Under the pieces are notes generated by a model. The model searched no databases. It was not told the origin of the DNA and was given only the letters and a program-made list of their open reading frames with translations. 64,000 nucleotides of DNA from Cycas panzhihuaensis. Its lineage: Eukaryota; Cycadophyta. This document shows positions 1 through 11,945 of this stretch, piece by piece. A program made the translations under genes and the position numbers. How positions within the stretch are numbered: the stretch's first letter is position 1; each line of letters begins with the position of its first letter. The stretch lies in assembly GCA_023213395.1 (NCBI GenBank), contig CM041465.1, positions 1,984,001 to 2,048,000 of the forward strand, given 5' to 3'.

Positions 1-182
1 CACCATGGCCTTAGTTATGATCGAACCCTATTTGATATTTTGATCATGATTGTCTTACTTGAGTTTCTTCTTCTCCTTCATTATAGTCAGAGATCCATCT
101 TTACTGCCATCTTCTTACTGATTAATTCTTGCACCTTCCCTCATTGATCACATGGTCTCGAAGTTTTGATCCTCTCATTCCC

Positions 183-570
183 ATGGCATTGAGTATCTTT
201 ACTAATGGGGGCAGTAGAGGAAACCCAAGACTGTCTGCTTATGCTTGGGTGGTTCATAACCAATCAGGAAGTCCTCTCCTTTCTATAGGTTTCTTTATAC
301 CCAGGGCAACCAATAATGAAGCTGAATACCTTGCATTTATAAGAGCCCTGTCAAATGTCTCTTACTTTTATCTTGGACCTATTACTTTATATGTTGATTG
401 TCAAGTTGTGGTTTAGGATATATGAGGTCTGCTCTCCATGAATCCTCTCTTTGTATCATCAGGCTTCATCATTGTTGTCTCTATTTGTTTCAGTAACTAT
501 CAGTACATATCATGTTCTTTTAATCTTGAAGCTTACACTCTCATTTCCTCAATCCTTAATGATCGTGTTG
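183..570 (+). pseudogene. Archaeal-type RNase H (copy 1), broken
   Basis: The reading frame from the ATG at 183 has the archaeal-type RNase H pattern: a first strand IFTNGG, then GNPR, then TNNEAEY, then YVDCQVVV. In the related complete copy at 56079 the first motif is IFTDGK, so the first catalytic Asp is Asn here, while the Glu of NNEAEY and the Asp of YVD remain. The frame hits stops from 416 onward, but an alignable C-terminal part can be followed to about 570. It lies outside gag-pol as a separate small frame. The protein would cleave RNA in RNA/DNA hybrids during reverse transcription, but this copy cannot be active as it stands. Confidence 0.8.
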
Positions 571-577
571 ACTCCAT

Positions 578-642
578 AATGAGTATAAACTACCACTCTA
601 AAATGAGTATAAACTACGACTCTGTGATGAGTATAAACTATT
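578..642 (+). repeat. Short tandem motif, three units of ATGAGTATAAACTA
   Basis: Three copies of an ATGAGTATAAACTA unit follow one another with 9-10 bases between them, directly after the RNase H remnant. A single related unit (ACGAGTATAAACTACCATG) lies near 1152. The same motif recurs in all family I copies and twice in the family II element, always in the direction of the element. Confidence 0.8.
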
Positions 643-1479
643 GGTTTTACAAGACTATAGGTTAGGATAGTTGTGAGATTATCGCGATAGATATGAGACT
701 GAAGCAAGATATGTGAAAGGGCTAGACCCATGTGGGAATCTTAGGTCATAGAGGATCTTGGTAAGGGGCAAGTTCCTAAAAGCTTCTTGCCCCTAAAAGG
801 AGCCAACAAAGAATCCAATATACTTGAGTAGTTAGTCATTTATTAAGTGAAATTAGTTTTGTTTGCTAAATGACCTACTTCCTTTATGATATATTATATG
901 AATATGCGATTACCCTACATTTATATAATCTATCAGGAGTATGATGTGAGCTATATAAGTTTCCGTTTTAGAGATTTATATTACTCTATCTTCTGCTTTT
1001 ATAAACTTATTATCATTTGTATTCTAGTTGATTTTAAGTTTATAAAAATAGAATAAGTAAAGCTTTCACTTACCCCATTTTAATCATTTGTTTATCTCCT
1101 AGTTTTTATTCCTCCCCTAACATTGTCTTTCTTAAACCATACTACTCCAGAACGAGTATAAACTACCATGTATATAGTATGACAAAACCCAAAAAAAAGG
1201 TATATAACCATAAAATAATTAAAAAAGTAAAAAGGATAAAAATTATTACATATTTTCTTGGATAAGTTATGCTAATGAATGTATCCTATGCTCACACATA
1301 AATAGAAATAAGGGGGGATAAAAGGTTTAGAGACAAGTAATTACACACAGGTTTAAGAAAAAAAAGAAGATCAATATATACATGATGTCAAAAATATAGT
1401 ACATATGTCACCTAAGTGACTCATCATACATGATCTGTGGTACATGACATATGATACACAATATATACAAATCAAGGCT
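643..1479. other. Non-coding spacer between RNase H and antisense PMD gene (copy 1)
   Basis: AT-rich sequence without a supportable reading frame. It matches 13395-14220 in copy 2 and the reverse complement of about 32100-32880 in copy 3. The part nearest the PMD gene (1370-1480) would be its 3' untranslated region; an ACATGATnT-type repetitive stretch lies there. I see no clear terminator or poly(A) signal that I would defend. Confidence 0.6.
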
Positions 1480-3256
1480 CACAAAATGCCTCATATCATC
1501 CTCTTGCCTCCTAAACAACATAAGATACACTCATCTTTGCAATCCCTGATGAGAACCCTAAGGCACGTTTAGATCTGTCCTCGGTCTACTACTGGAAGTC
1601 TCCCCATGAGAAGACTCTTCTTTGGGTAGGAGATGGTGTCACTCTTGCTGTACCATGCCACTCACTAATGGAGTATACCTGGCCCCTTCCTGAGCCAATG
1701 TCATCCTTCGTAGGTATCTCCTCTCCTTCTTACCTATCCTCAACTCCATCTCTCACCTTTATATCTCTATTCGCATGTCCATATCCATGTCCCAAGTTCT
1801 CAACACATGGTAATAATAGTCTATATGGTCCCCCAGCAGTCTACGATCCACCACGTTCCAAGTAGGCGTCTCATCTAATGCTAGAACGTAGGGGAAGATC
1901 ACCTCTAACATCCTCTACACCTCTCTAAAGGTAATTGTCCCATCACCTATCCAATGGAAATATATCATATATAGTTAGTCCTTTGGAGAAGAAAATGAGA
2001 TTGAGAAATAAAGGAAATGTAATAAGATATGATAAATCAACTAATTAAATCACATACCTGGAGATCTGGCTCTTGTTGGATCTCCACCTACCACCTCACC
2101 AACTGGTGGTGCCTCTACTATCTGTGGCTCCTGACGAGCCTCCTACACAACTCCTCCATCACTAACTATGACCCCTCCATCCTTGGCCTGCTCATCAATA
2201 GATCCTAGCTCCATACTCTAGATGGAGCCCCCTCTCCTCTCTGTAGGTTTCTCAAACCCCTGTCCTAGCATTAGATGAGATGCCTAGAGGAGGCACCTCC
2301 TCTACCCCCTTGTCTTGCCTCCTCTCCCCTACCTAAAACTTTTTCCACTATAAGCCCCTTTGTCATGACCTCCTCCTCTCCTTGCCTCTGCTACTAAATC
2401 CTCCTCAGTTGCTACCCTCTCTGCAACATCCATCTCATTGTCGCTCCACACCAGAAGCCTAGCATAGGCATCATTGATGAGTTGTCTCCTTGTCATCTGG
2501 CTTAGCACGGGACTGTGATTTGCCCTCATGATAATTGCTGGTCTATTACAGATATTGGATCTCATGTGCCACCTGTTTATACCTGGATCCATCAATCTCA
2601 GCGCCCTTGGCTCTCCTCCTAGGCGCATTAAGGGAATATGGTCATAGAGTGAGCACATCAATATGGAGCTATAAGAAAAGCCACCTCTACCTATCCTTCA
2701 GATCCTAGATAGTTGGTGACTAATGTTATCTATCATATGCTATCCCTAGTTAATCCTAATCCTCTACTTGCATCGTTGTATACTCCTTATCCGTTGAACC
2801 AAGATCCCTATGAAGTTTTGCATCCTTATAATCTAGTATATGATAATAAGAGTGATGATCCTTCTCACCACTAGAACTTCATTTGCTACCTTGATTACCT
2901 CAATTGAGATGCCATGCTGATAAATCTAATCAACAAAACCTGTCAAGTAAGTGCTACACACCATCTGTGACTCCTCATTTATTACCCTGATCAAGCGAAC
3001 CCTTTTACTGTGCTAGCTCATACCAAGAATCCTCCCTACATCTCTTGGGGTAATTTCTAGGTCTCTGATACCCTAAACTCTGAACACATGCTGCCCCAGT
3101 ATCTAACAACTCACGAAGTCATACAATACCTCATGCTCCATGACTAAATGGGTCAAAGCACTAACCCTAGGTATCCCACACATGTGTAAGATACCCCATC
3201 CCACCTCATTAAGTTAACTCACCAATGGTGTCTCCTTCATTCTCGCGAGTATCAAT
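1480..3256 (-). pseudogene. Antisense plant mobile domain (PMD) gene, copy 1, 5'-truncated
   Basis: On the minus strand this matches exons 2 and 3 of the PMD gene in the other copies. The best preserved stretch (2661-2329) contains a segment ending in DAYARLLVWSDNEMD, which aligns with DAYARLPMWNDDKMD of copy 2. An intron is seen at 1947-2057: donor CCAG|GTATGTG, acceptor ATTGGATAG|GTGATG, 111 bp long, the same length as in copy 2 and the family II element. Exon 1, the promoter and the start of exon 2 are lost by the deletion at 3256. Several in-frame stops make it a pseudogene. PMD proteins are related to host MAIN/MAIL1 proteins and are often found in transposons; what the element gains from it is not known. 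Confidence 0.75.
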
Positions 3257-3270
3257 GTGATTTTGATGGT

Positions 3271-4662
3271 TGTTGGACTTTTGGAATTGAAATATATGCT
3301 AAAATGTTTGCCTTTTATGGGGTTCCTTAAGGATAGACTAGGGTGGGGCATGGTCATCTCTCTACCATACATCTAACTACTCCTTCCCACTCTTTCACAT
3401 CTTCATATATTTCAGTTAGATTGCCACTCTTGTTTAGTATTATTTGGCTCTTGTTTGTCCTCTTTGGTTTGTTGATACTTCCTTCTTTACTCTTGTTTTG
3501 AAGGAAAGTGTATCGAAAAGTTAGTCAAGTAAAAAGAAGACTGCCATTCTAAGGCACTCTTTACAATAGGAAAGAAATATTTGTATTATATCTATCATTG
3601 CATACACTTTTATTTTCAAGTTAGCTCTTGTATCTTAAGAATCAAAAGTTGATAGTATTATTTGGTTAGAGTATCTCTAATTTTTAGCTTTCACATTAGG
3701 TTCAAGGATTCCTTTTGGAGCTCTCACTACTCTAATAGTTATAGAACCTTTGGTTGGTCTCGCATGGATGATTATTCTTTAGATTTATGGCTTCTCCATT
3801 ATCTCAAAGGTATAAAAATTATTAGTAAACAATAATAGTTTCCTTTAAGATTCTCTCTTTTTTATGCATCACTTCATCATTTTTAAAAGGATTAGTTGCA
3901 TACATCAAGGTTGAAGTATATCAACTAGTCTTGCATGTAGATTAATCTATTTTAAAAAGAAATTTGCATAAATATTGTTTGGCTATTTTTCATATTTTAA
4001 GTAGTATCATTTCTTTTGGAAGTAAAGTGTGCATGTAGGAAAGCTATCTTATAGTTGCATGTACATCTTTTATTTTGGTAACAAAAAAATAAAAAGAACT
4101 TGCATTCATGGTTTCTAGTGTGTTTGTTTGAGATTTTATTATAAAAAATAAAAAAAAGAAAGACAAAAAGATTGATGTGAGTTTAGTCTTGTGGTTTCTT
4201 TGATTATATTGTTTTGCTTTTTTGGCTTTACATCCTTGCAACCATATGAAAATCTAGAAACCTATACAAGATAAATTATTGTTTCCATTAGCTTACACTC
4301 TCCTACATCTTAGTAAAACTCAAAAGGTTGAACTAATTATAAGAGAGGAGTCCCTAGGAAGGATATTGGAGATATTGTAAGTATGGCTCTGAACTTAGAA
4401 CTCCATCGTTAAGTCATGTAGGTTAGTGGATTCTATCACCCCACTTTACATCCACACCTTTCATTGTACCCACTCTTATTAAGGTAGACGACACTACTAG
4501 GTGAAGACTCTTTCTTAGGAGTTAGGCAAAGATTGTCCTATAGGTCTCTTTTGAGCTCCATATTAGATCTTCCCCAAGTGCCAGACCATCTTTTTGGTAG
4601 TCTTGCTAAGGATCCACACCTAAAATACCATCATCTTACTAGGGATAGACCTTGAACCACCA
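3271..4662 (+). repeat. LTR of family I, shared by copy 1 (3') and copy 2 (5')
   Basis: It matches 19020-19159 joined to 27643-28902, and in reverse complement 41272-42571. It starts about TGTTGGAC and ends ACCACCA, six bases before a primer-binding site. Internal sequence of the same family lies on both sides: 3' tail sequence to the left and 5' leader to the right. One LTR thus serves two internal regions. The start is set by where the copies begin to agree and may be off by a few bases, since TGGTTGTTGG just before it also agrees. Confidence 0.85.
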
Positions 4663-4668
4663 TCTTTC

Positions 4669-4686
4669 TGGTGACCATAGTGGGGA
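4669..4686 (+). other. Primer-binding site, copy 2
   Basis: TGGTGACCATAGTGGGGA lies six bases after the LTR end and begins with TGG, the complement of a tRNA CCA end. Family II has TGGTGACCATACTGGGGA at 47949, and copy 3 has TGGAGACCATACTGG. The shape resembles primer sites of Tat elements, which often use tRNA-Arg, but I have not matched it to a tRNA. Confidence 0.75.
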
Positions 4687-4726
4687 GCCACTATTTATCT
4701 TCAAGTAAAGTTATGGAAACAATAAT

Positions 4727-7010
4727 ACCTACATCTAGGTGCTCTTTAAGACTTCAAAGGCCTTTTGCTTGATTCTCAAATGCACCTATTACACTTTGGT
4801 TAGGACATTTCATCATCATATGTCGAATCTTCAAAGTTTTAAGCATATGGTATATATATTTATCCTCGTGAAGATTCAACTCAATTATATAACATATCAA
4901 TGGAGCAGGGATATGTAGATCCTTCATAATATATTAGTAATCCTTCTTTTGCATATTCTACTTTCCCACAAGAAGAACCACCTCCTACTTGATCACATCC
5001 ATCTTTTCCTGAGATGATTCTTACTAGAATCCCTACCCCATTATGCATACTTGGTTACCATGATCCATTTTATCCGGAGACTCATACCATGTCATATTTA
5101 GCTCAATATATCTAGGTTGATCCTTTAGGTGAAGACTATGAGTCATTTCAGGTAGACCCTCCACCTGAAACTATGTGGTCTCCTCACCCTTCTCATCCTC
5201 CTTCATTAAGACCTGCTTCATGACTTCATTCTCTGCTTATGGAAGAAGTTGAAAATCAAAAATCAACTCATTCACAACTTCACTAATCTTCTCTTGGGTA
5301 GCAGGTTTAGGTTCAATCTTCCTATTCCATACCTCTTACTCATGGAGATGATACTACCATAGTTGCTTACGACATTCCTAGTATTATGCACATACCCACT
5401 TCTAGTTAAGTAGTTATGGCTTCACTTAGTTTTCGACCCATTCAATCTTATTCTACTAGGATTGCCTCGTCATATCATGTTTCTTCTACCACTCATGTAC
5501 CCCTTCATGTATCACATACTGTTGGATCTAAAGATGTTAGGCCTCGTCTCCTATCACCTAAAGCATCTAACATTATTTCCTCATCATAACATATTTCTTA
5601 TACTCAATTACCACATTCACATACTTTAGCAGGGCAATCACAACTATTAGGGACTTCTAAGCCTATTTCTTCTTCCTATATTCTTGGGCCTAGCCCTCAA
5701 ACTAACCCTTTCTATACCTTTAATTTAAGTTTCCCATAAAATCTCATACCATAAACTAATTCTACGATTAATCCTACAATGTGGTTTGTTCCTCCTTTTA
5801 CTCTTCCACTTCATAGTGTTTCACATCAACAACCACACTCACAACAACCTATGCCTTCATCTATTCCTCATCTGAAATCCTTACCTCAACGTCCTACTAT
5901 GTTGAGGCCAAGGAGACCTTTTCTAGACTATATGAAGTCTCTCTTTCCACACGAGGTTTTGTTGTCACCTATACTCCCATTTCTCCCTAAATTACCTAAA
6001 TTTTTTGGTGACTCATCTCAAGACCCTACCTCCCATATACAGGCATTTATGCTTGCTTGCATGGAATTTATGCCATATGATTATGTTATGATGCATCTAT
6101 TCCCTAAATTACTTGAAGGTGATACTTTGAAGTGGTTTTATCATCTCCCTTTAACTTCAATTCTCTCATTCCAATAGCGAGACCATTTGAGTTAGGCATT
6201 AAATCCTTGCTTGTAATTAAACAAAATAATGATGAAACTTCTAGAGATTTTGTTAGGAGATTTCAAGATCAGGTTCATGCTTGTCATTCATACCTTGATC
6301 CTTGTTTACTATTTGATCTATTTACCAATGCGTTGAGGCCCTATGTACATTTGAAAGTTTTAAAACTTGGTCTTTAAACATACAAAGAAGTAGTTGACCA
6401 CTATTTGGCATTAGAGACATTTGAAATACAAGCAGGTATTAAGAAGGTTGGGAAACCTATGTCTTCTAAAGACCCAGTTCATCCTATGAAGGCTACCCAT
6501 CTTGAGCCTATATACAATCATATTACTTATTCGATTAGATCACTTGAGTATGTGATCAACACTAAGTTATGTATTGATGGTCAATGTCCTGCTAAATCCT
6601 CATAAGAGACCAAAGTAATCCACTTAACCAAGGGGAGGAAGAAGCAAGCTCCTCCCCCTCCTCCTCCTTCATCTAGAAAAACGAAATGGTGCTCCTATTA
6701 TCAGATTGATGCACATGATAGAAGTGAGTGCTGAACTATTTAGAATGCAGTATATAACACAAACACTCAAGCAAATTATTCTTCCAAACCATTGCAAGAC
6801 CAAATGATCCATAAGGATCCATTACCTCAACGTAGTGAGAAAACTAGTAAAGAAGATAAAGGTAAAGGGAAGTAGATATAAGATGATGAATACCAACCTT
6901 CAAGCTCTGATTAGTCAAAGAATATTACCACTCCTATAAATGTTTAAACAAGAAGAAACACTAATCAACCCTGCCTACCTTCCAAAGGTGAAGATACTAA
7001 GAGAACCATA
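4727..7010 (+). pseudogene. gag: Gag polyprotein (copy 2), broken
   Basis: The start is inferred from copy 3, whose Gag begins MPTLRHSLRLQG; here the ATG has become ATA at 4727. The capsid core is at about 5890-6440 (FLDYMKSLFPHE, GDSSQDPTSHIQAF, LKWFYHLP, then ARPFELGIKSLL). A frameshift with a small loss lies near 6176. A finger of the type CxxH...HxxxxC appears at about 6690-6730 as WCSYYQIDAHDRSEC, with the first His read as Tyr here and intact in copy 3. Gag packages the element RNA into particles. The order of motifs and the strong likeness to the gag at 49202-50203 make the call safe. Confidence 0.85.
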
Positions 7011-7760
7011 AACATGGTGGAGACTTCAAAGAGTGTAGGTCCATCTAAATCATTTGATGACTTAATATCCAGGAATCCTGACTCTTTACCTCTAGTATAC
7101 CCCCATCCCATTAGGTTTAGGTCTATTCCTTCTAGTTTAAAGGATGGATCTTTCTCTTTGCTAGATGAATTAAAGACCATTCCCACAGGCATATCGGTTA
7201 TTGATTTGATTAAGTGTTGCCCTGAGTAATGTCAACTTTTATTCAATGCGTTGGGAGTTCCTATGGTAGCTTATTCACTTGCTTTTACCCTTTCCTTTGA
7301 TCTTGCTACCTTGCATAGTCATTCTGCCCATGCACTAAATGACATTCCACCATTCTACATCGAGATCATCAAGGATGATATCAATATTAAGTGGGTTATC
7401 ATTAACGAGAGATCATCTATCAATGTAATCCCCCTTCATCTTGTTTAATATTTGGAGATTTCTATTTTTGATCCATGCGAATGGATCTACCAAGGGCATG
7501 ACAATAATCAAAAGGTGCCCTTGGGTCAAGTTAGTCTTCCACTTATGTTGGAATATAAGACAGTGCTTACTGACCTTACTATCATTGACTTGGATTTAGA
7601 ATATAACATCCTTTTGGGTAGACCATAGATCACCCAAATGACAACAATTTGTTCATCCCTTTTTGATGAACTTAAGTTCATCCATGAGGTGGGAGAACTT
7701 AAGATTGTCAAACAGAAGCCTAAACCTATTAAACAATAAGCTCCTCTCATTGAGACTTTT
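7011..7760 (+). pseudogene. Aspartic protease region (copy 2), broken
   Basis: The catalytic region reads INERSSINVIPLHLV at about 7399-7446, where the family II copy has VDNGSSINAMPLHV, so the active-site Asp and Gly are changed. A later LLGRP-like strand (NILLGRP, about 7606) follows at the usual distance. The frame runs from the gag end to this motif without a shift except one stop at 7229, which suggests gag and protease were one reading frame. A 1.1-kb stretch to about 8890 links it to RT and shows only weakly coding sequence. Confidence 0.75.
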
Positions 7761-8889
7761 GCAGAACCTGCTGAATCTTCCAACTCTATGGAGTATTTCT
7801 TTCAGTCACTCAGTTTAGGATAGTACTTTACTATTGAAACTCCTTCAACCCACCTTGAAGTGAAGGATGTGGATTTAGTTGAGGTTCTTTCTTTATCATT
7901 AGGCTCCTTATCTATCCTAATTCCTTTGGATTTGACTAATTTCCTTTTGGTTCCTTCTTCTTCTATTTTAGAAGAGGATATAGCTTCTCATTCTATCATA
8001 CCTTATCAAGGATCATCCTAAAGTCACCTTGTTGATACAAATCCTGTTCATAGTTGTTTCTAATAGGATTTACACTTGCCTATAGGGGTAAACTTAGTGG
8101 TTCCTTCTTTGACCACTCATGTAGCAACTACTTCCTCAAGTATTGTTGCTGTGCATAACTCATGTGTTGTTGCTTCCCCATCTTTATCTCATTCCCCTTT
8201 CTTTAAGACATGGTTGAATAGGCATGAGAAGAAGATGTTGTTGCATCGACACCTAGATCTAGTATCAAATGATAAAGATACTAGGGTATTTGATACAAGT
8301 CAAGCTAGATTTGGAACCTCCATTGTAGTATAGAAAGTTAATTCCATTTCTACTCTCTCTTTACTTTCCCGTCCTCATGTGGACCCTGCCCTATCTTTGC
8401 TTGTCTTGATATCCCCATCCTACCTTGATTATGGCATGTATAATCAAGAGTTTATTCAAGATTTTTCTTTAATTTAGGATATCATAGATAAGCATATCCC
8501 CTTCTCTTAAGTTGCATCAATTATAGAGTTTGTATCCACTCTAAACTCTTTAGTTGATCCTCCTCTATCTTCTGTTTCTTAATCTAAGAACCTTTGTCTC
8601 ATCAACCTCTTCCACCTTGACCATTTTGAGAATGATGAAGTACTTGTTGAGCATTTAGTAGGTTTGTCTCCTGGTCTTTCTTATGGACATCACAAGTTAG
8701 GGTTTTCTAAAGTCATAGTTGATTGTTCTCAACCCTAGGAGTCTATCTCTTCTATTGAGCCTACCCCTCCTTATTTTGAGTAATAGAATGCGATGCTTAT
8801 GGAACCAACCATTGATGTAGATTTAGAAATAGAAGATACCCCTAGAATCATCAAGTTAGGAGCTAGTTGTACTCCCCAAGAGATCGCTT

Positions 8890-10260
8890 AGTTTAAGAAT
8901 CTATTCCATGAGTTCTGCTCAGGTTTTGCATGGGATTATAAAGACATGCAAGGCCTTGACTCCTGAATAGTTAAACATAATATTATCATTATTCCTAATG
9001 TAAAACCCAAATGACAAAAGCAACATCCTATCCATCCATGCTTTTCTCTTGCCATTAAGCAATAAGTGGAGAAGTTATTGGCAGTTGGACTCATTGAGAG
9101 TGTTGATTACTCCTAATGGGTCTCTAAAATAATTCCTGTAGCAAAGAAAAATGGTATGATTGAAATTTGTATAGATTTTTGTGACATTAATGATGCATCT
9201 CCTAAAGATAATTTCACTCTTCCCTTCCTTGATTAGATTTGGGACTAGATAGCTAGTTTTGAGGTAATGTCTCTTATGGATGGATTTTCAAGATACAACT
9301 AGTTCTCTATTACACCTTGTGACTGCCATAAGATTTCTTTTACCACTCCTTGGGGTACCTTCATTTATAAAGTCATGCCTTTTAGATTAAAGAATGCTAG
9401 TGTGATATATCAAAGGGCTATGGTTCATATTTTCCATGACCTGATTGGTGATATTATTTTCATTTATTTAGATGATATGCTTGCCCTTTTATACAAAAGA
9501 TTTGATCATTTGCATAATCTTAGAATCATTTTTTAAAGATGTAAAAGGTATTGTTTGTGCTTAAACCCTTCCAATTGTGTTTTTGTCATTACATTAGGAA
9601 AGATATTGGGAAACGTTATTTCCCAAGATGGGATTATAATTAATCCTGAGAAGATAGAGGCTATCATTCAAATGCCTCCTCCAAAGACCCAAAAATAGAT
9701 GAAGTCCTTTATAGGTAGACTTGGTTTTTTAAGATGTTTCATTGTTGACTTTGCCTTTGAAGCTAATCCTATCATTAATCTATTAAAGAAAGATGTTGAA
9801 TTGCTATGGACTCCTCAAGTTCAAGAGTCCTTCAATAGGCTTAAACAAGCCTTGGTTTCTGCTCCAGTTCTTACTCCACCAATGTTTGATAAGCCATTCA
9901 TCGTATACACTTCAACTACTAAAGAGTTGCTAGCAGGTATGTTAGCACAAGAAGATGATTTTGGTAAAGAGAGGGCTATATATTTCATTAGTAAGACCCT
10001 CATGGAAATCAAGTTTCTTTATCCTTTTCCTAAGAAAGAATGTCTTACCTTAGTTTTTGCTACTAAGAAGCTTTGGCACTATCTTCTTAGGAATAGGGTC
10101 CACCTTATTATTTAATATGATCCTATAAGGTACTTACTTACTAAGTCTAACCTTACTAGTCAATTAGGTAAGTGGCCTTTATTACTTCAAGAATATGATT
10201 TGTAAGTGATCAATAGAAAGTTTAAGAAAGGCATGCTCATTCTGAAGATTATGGCTGACA
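8890..10260 (+). pseudogene. pol: Reverse transcriptase and gag-pol RNase H (copy 2), broken
   Basis: RT motifs occur in order: PVAKKNG, SLMDGFSRYN, TPWGTF, MPFRLKNA, the catalytic box IYLDDM at about 9462-9479, and CLCLNPSNCVF. The connected RNase H begins near 9890 as PFIVYTSTTKELLAGMLAQ. Ty3/gypsy RNase H normally has an Asp in the first strand (TDAS type); none is there, and copy 3 also lacks it (YTLAIEKSLIG). The Glu of KKECLTL is present. Tat elements are known to have a weakened first RNase H when they carry the archaeal-type one. Several TAG/TAA stops at Gln or Trp sites interrupt the frame. Confidence 0.88.
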
Positions 10261-10439
10261 CCCCTCTTCGAAACCATTCTTGTTAACCCATTGATGATTC
10301 CCTTTCTAATGAACATATCTTCCATATCTAGGGTATTCCTTTTAATGACTCATGATATGGGGAGATTAGATCATATCTTCATGATCAATATTTTCCTTCT
10401 CTTACTACTTCAAAGAAGAGAAGAGGAATCCATGCTATT

Positions 10440-11600
10440 GTTAGATAATACCTTTTGTCGGATGATACTTTATACAAGCATTCTTTTGATGGAGTTCTAT
10501 TAAGGTGTCTTTCACCTGATGAATCTTTAGTTGCTTTGATAGAATCTCATGAAGGTATATGTGGTGGACATTTTGGCAGTCTATCGATGGCCCAACGCAT
10601 TCTTCGTATGGGTTATTATTGGCCTACGCTATTTAAAGATGCCCATTCTTATGTTTAATGATGTCAGAAATGCCAGTCTCATACAACTTTAATACATCAA
10701 CCTATACAAGAAATGAAATCCATAGTTTCACCTTGGCCTTTCTTTTAATGGGGTCTTGACCTCACTAGGCAGATTTTTCCCACATCATCAAATGGGCATA
10801 AATTCATTCTAACTACAACCAAATACTTTATGAAGTGGAGTGAAGCTATCCCATTGATCTCTGCTACTGGAAAGATTGTTGCTACTTTCATATTTCAGTA
10901 TATCATTTGTAGATTTGGGATACTAGATGTTATCTTTACTAGCAATGGAACTTTATTTTGTAATCACCATGTTAGTGAATTATGTAGCAAGTTTAATATT
11001 ACCCATAGAATATCTGCCCCATATTATCCTCAGGTGAATGGCCAAGTGGAAGCATTTAACAAGATCTTAGATAAGATTTCAGCTAAGATTATTGTCACTT
11101 CTCATAGAGATTAGTACTCAGTTATTTTCAGTACTATGGGCCTATAGGACTACCATTAGAAATGCTACGAGTATGACACCATTCTCCCTTGTTTATGGTG
11201 TCAAAGTTGTTTTACCTTTAGAAGTTGAGATTCCTTCTCTATGCATCTCATTGAAGGAATTTACTGATGAATAGTTCCAAGGAGAAGCTCACCTTTCATA
11301 GCTGGAAAAGTTAGATGAGACTCACTTGCAAGCTTTACAAAATAATGTCACATCTAAAGCTAGGGTTCAAGCTGCACATGATAGGCAACTTAAGCCTAGA
11401 AAGTTTAATGTGGATGATAAAGTTTTAAAATTGGAATATTTGCACGATAGGCAACGAAAGGTTTCTCCCAAATGGATAGGACCTTTCCTGGTAATTGAGG
11501 ATTTAACTAATGGGCCCTATCGAATTTTGACATTATAAGGATTACAGTTCAAGAGGCTTATTAATTCTCAATATTTGAGAAGATTTTATGCCTAGCAGCA
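10440..11600 (+). pseudogene. Integrase (copy 2), broken
   Basis: The zinc-binding part is seen as HEGICGGHFG and CQKCQSH. The catalytic core follows with the first Asp in GLDLTRQI, the second site as TSNGTLFCN (copy 3 has TDNGTSFCN, so Asp is lost here), and the Glu in NGQVEAFNKIL. The C-terminal part has a GPF/Y-type module, KWIGPFLVIEDLTNGPYRI at about 11470-11525. No chromodomain is seen, which fits Tat rather than chromoviruses. A frameshift lies near 11100. The end at about 11600 is followed at once by the tandem repeat. Confidence 0.87.
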
Positions 11601-11611
11601 TGTGCAAGACA

Positions 11612-11945
11612 TCTTCTATAATGAGGATAAACTACAGCTTTGAAACTAGTACATTTGTCTAATGAGCTAAAACTATGGGCAAACCCTATTTTCCTTCTAA
11701 TTAGAACCTCAGCAATAAGGATAAATTATGGATCCAAAACTAGTACCTTTGCCTAATGAGATAAAATTATGGGCAAACCCTATTTTCCTTCTGATCCATT
11801 CCTTTGCAATGAGGATAAACTATGGTTCCAAAACTAGTACATTTTCCTAATGAGCTTAAACTATGGGCAAATCCCTTCTTCTTTATGATTAGTGGCTCTG
11901 AAACCAATATCTTTGCCTAACGACCTAAAACTATGGGCAAAATCT
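11612..11945 (+). repeat. Tandem repeat of about 93 bp after integrase (copy 2)
   Basis: About three and a half units with starts near 11660, 11753, 11847 and 11918. Each full unit carries two copies of a core AATGAGnnnAAACTATGG, flanked by CTAGTACnTTTGCC and GGGCAAACCCTATTTTCCTTCT. It has no convincing reading frame. In copy 3 only a two-motif version remains, near 34297-34372. Confidence 0.88.

Larger units (their letters stand above)
1..3256 (+). mobile_element. Family I Tat-like Ty3/gypsy element, copy 1, 3' internal fragment
   Basis: Positions 1-3256 match copy 2 from about 12729 to 16018 throughout, with the same modules in the same order: archaeal-type RNase H, motif repeats, then the antisense PMD gene. 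The left end is cut by the window. On the right the match stops inside the N-terminal part of the PMD gene and the LTR begins about 14 bases later, so some 3 kb present in copy 2 (PMD exon 1, its promoter and the 3' tail) is missing here. The LTR that follows is also the 5' LTR of copy 2. Confidence 0.85.

Noticed and set aside
1668-1865. Plus-strand 65-codon frame, also at 14413-14610 (MEYTWPLPE...)
   Set aside because: Conserved between copies only because it is antisense to PMD exon 3; the minus-strand protein explains the conservation.
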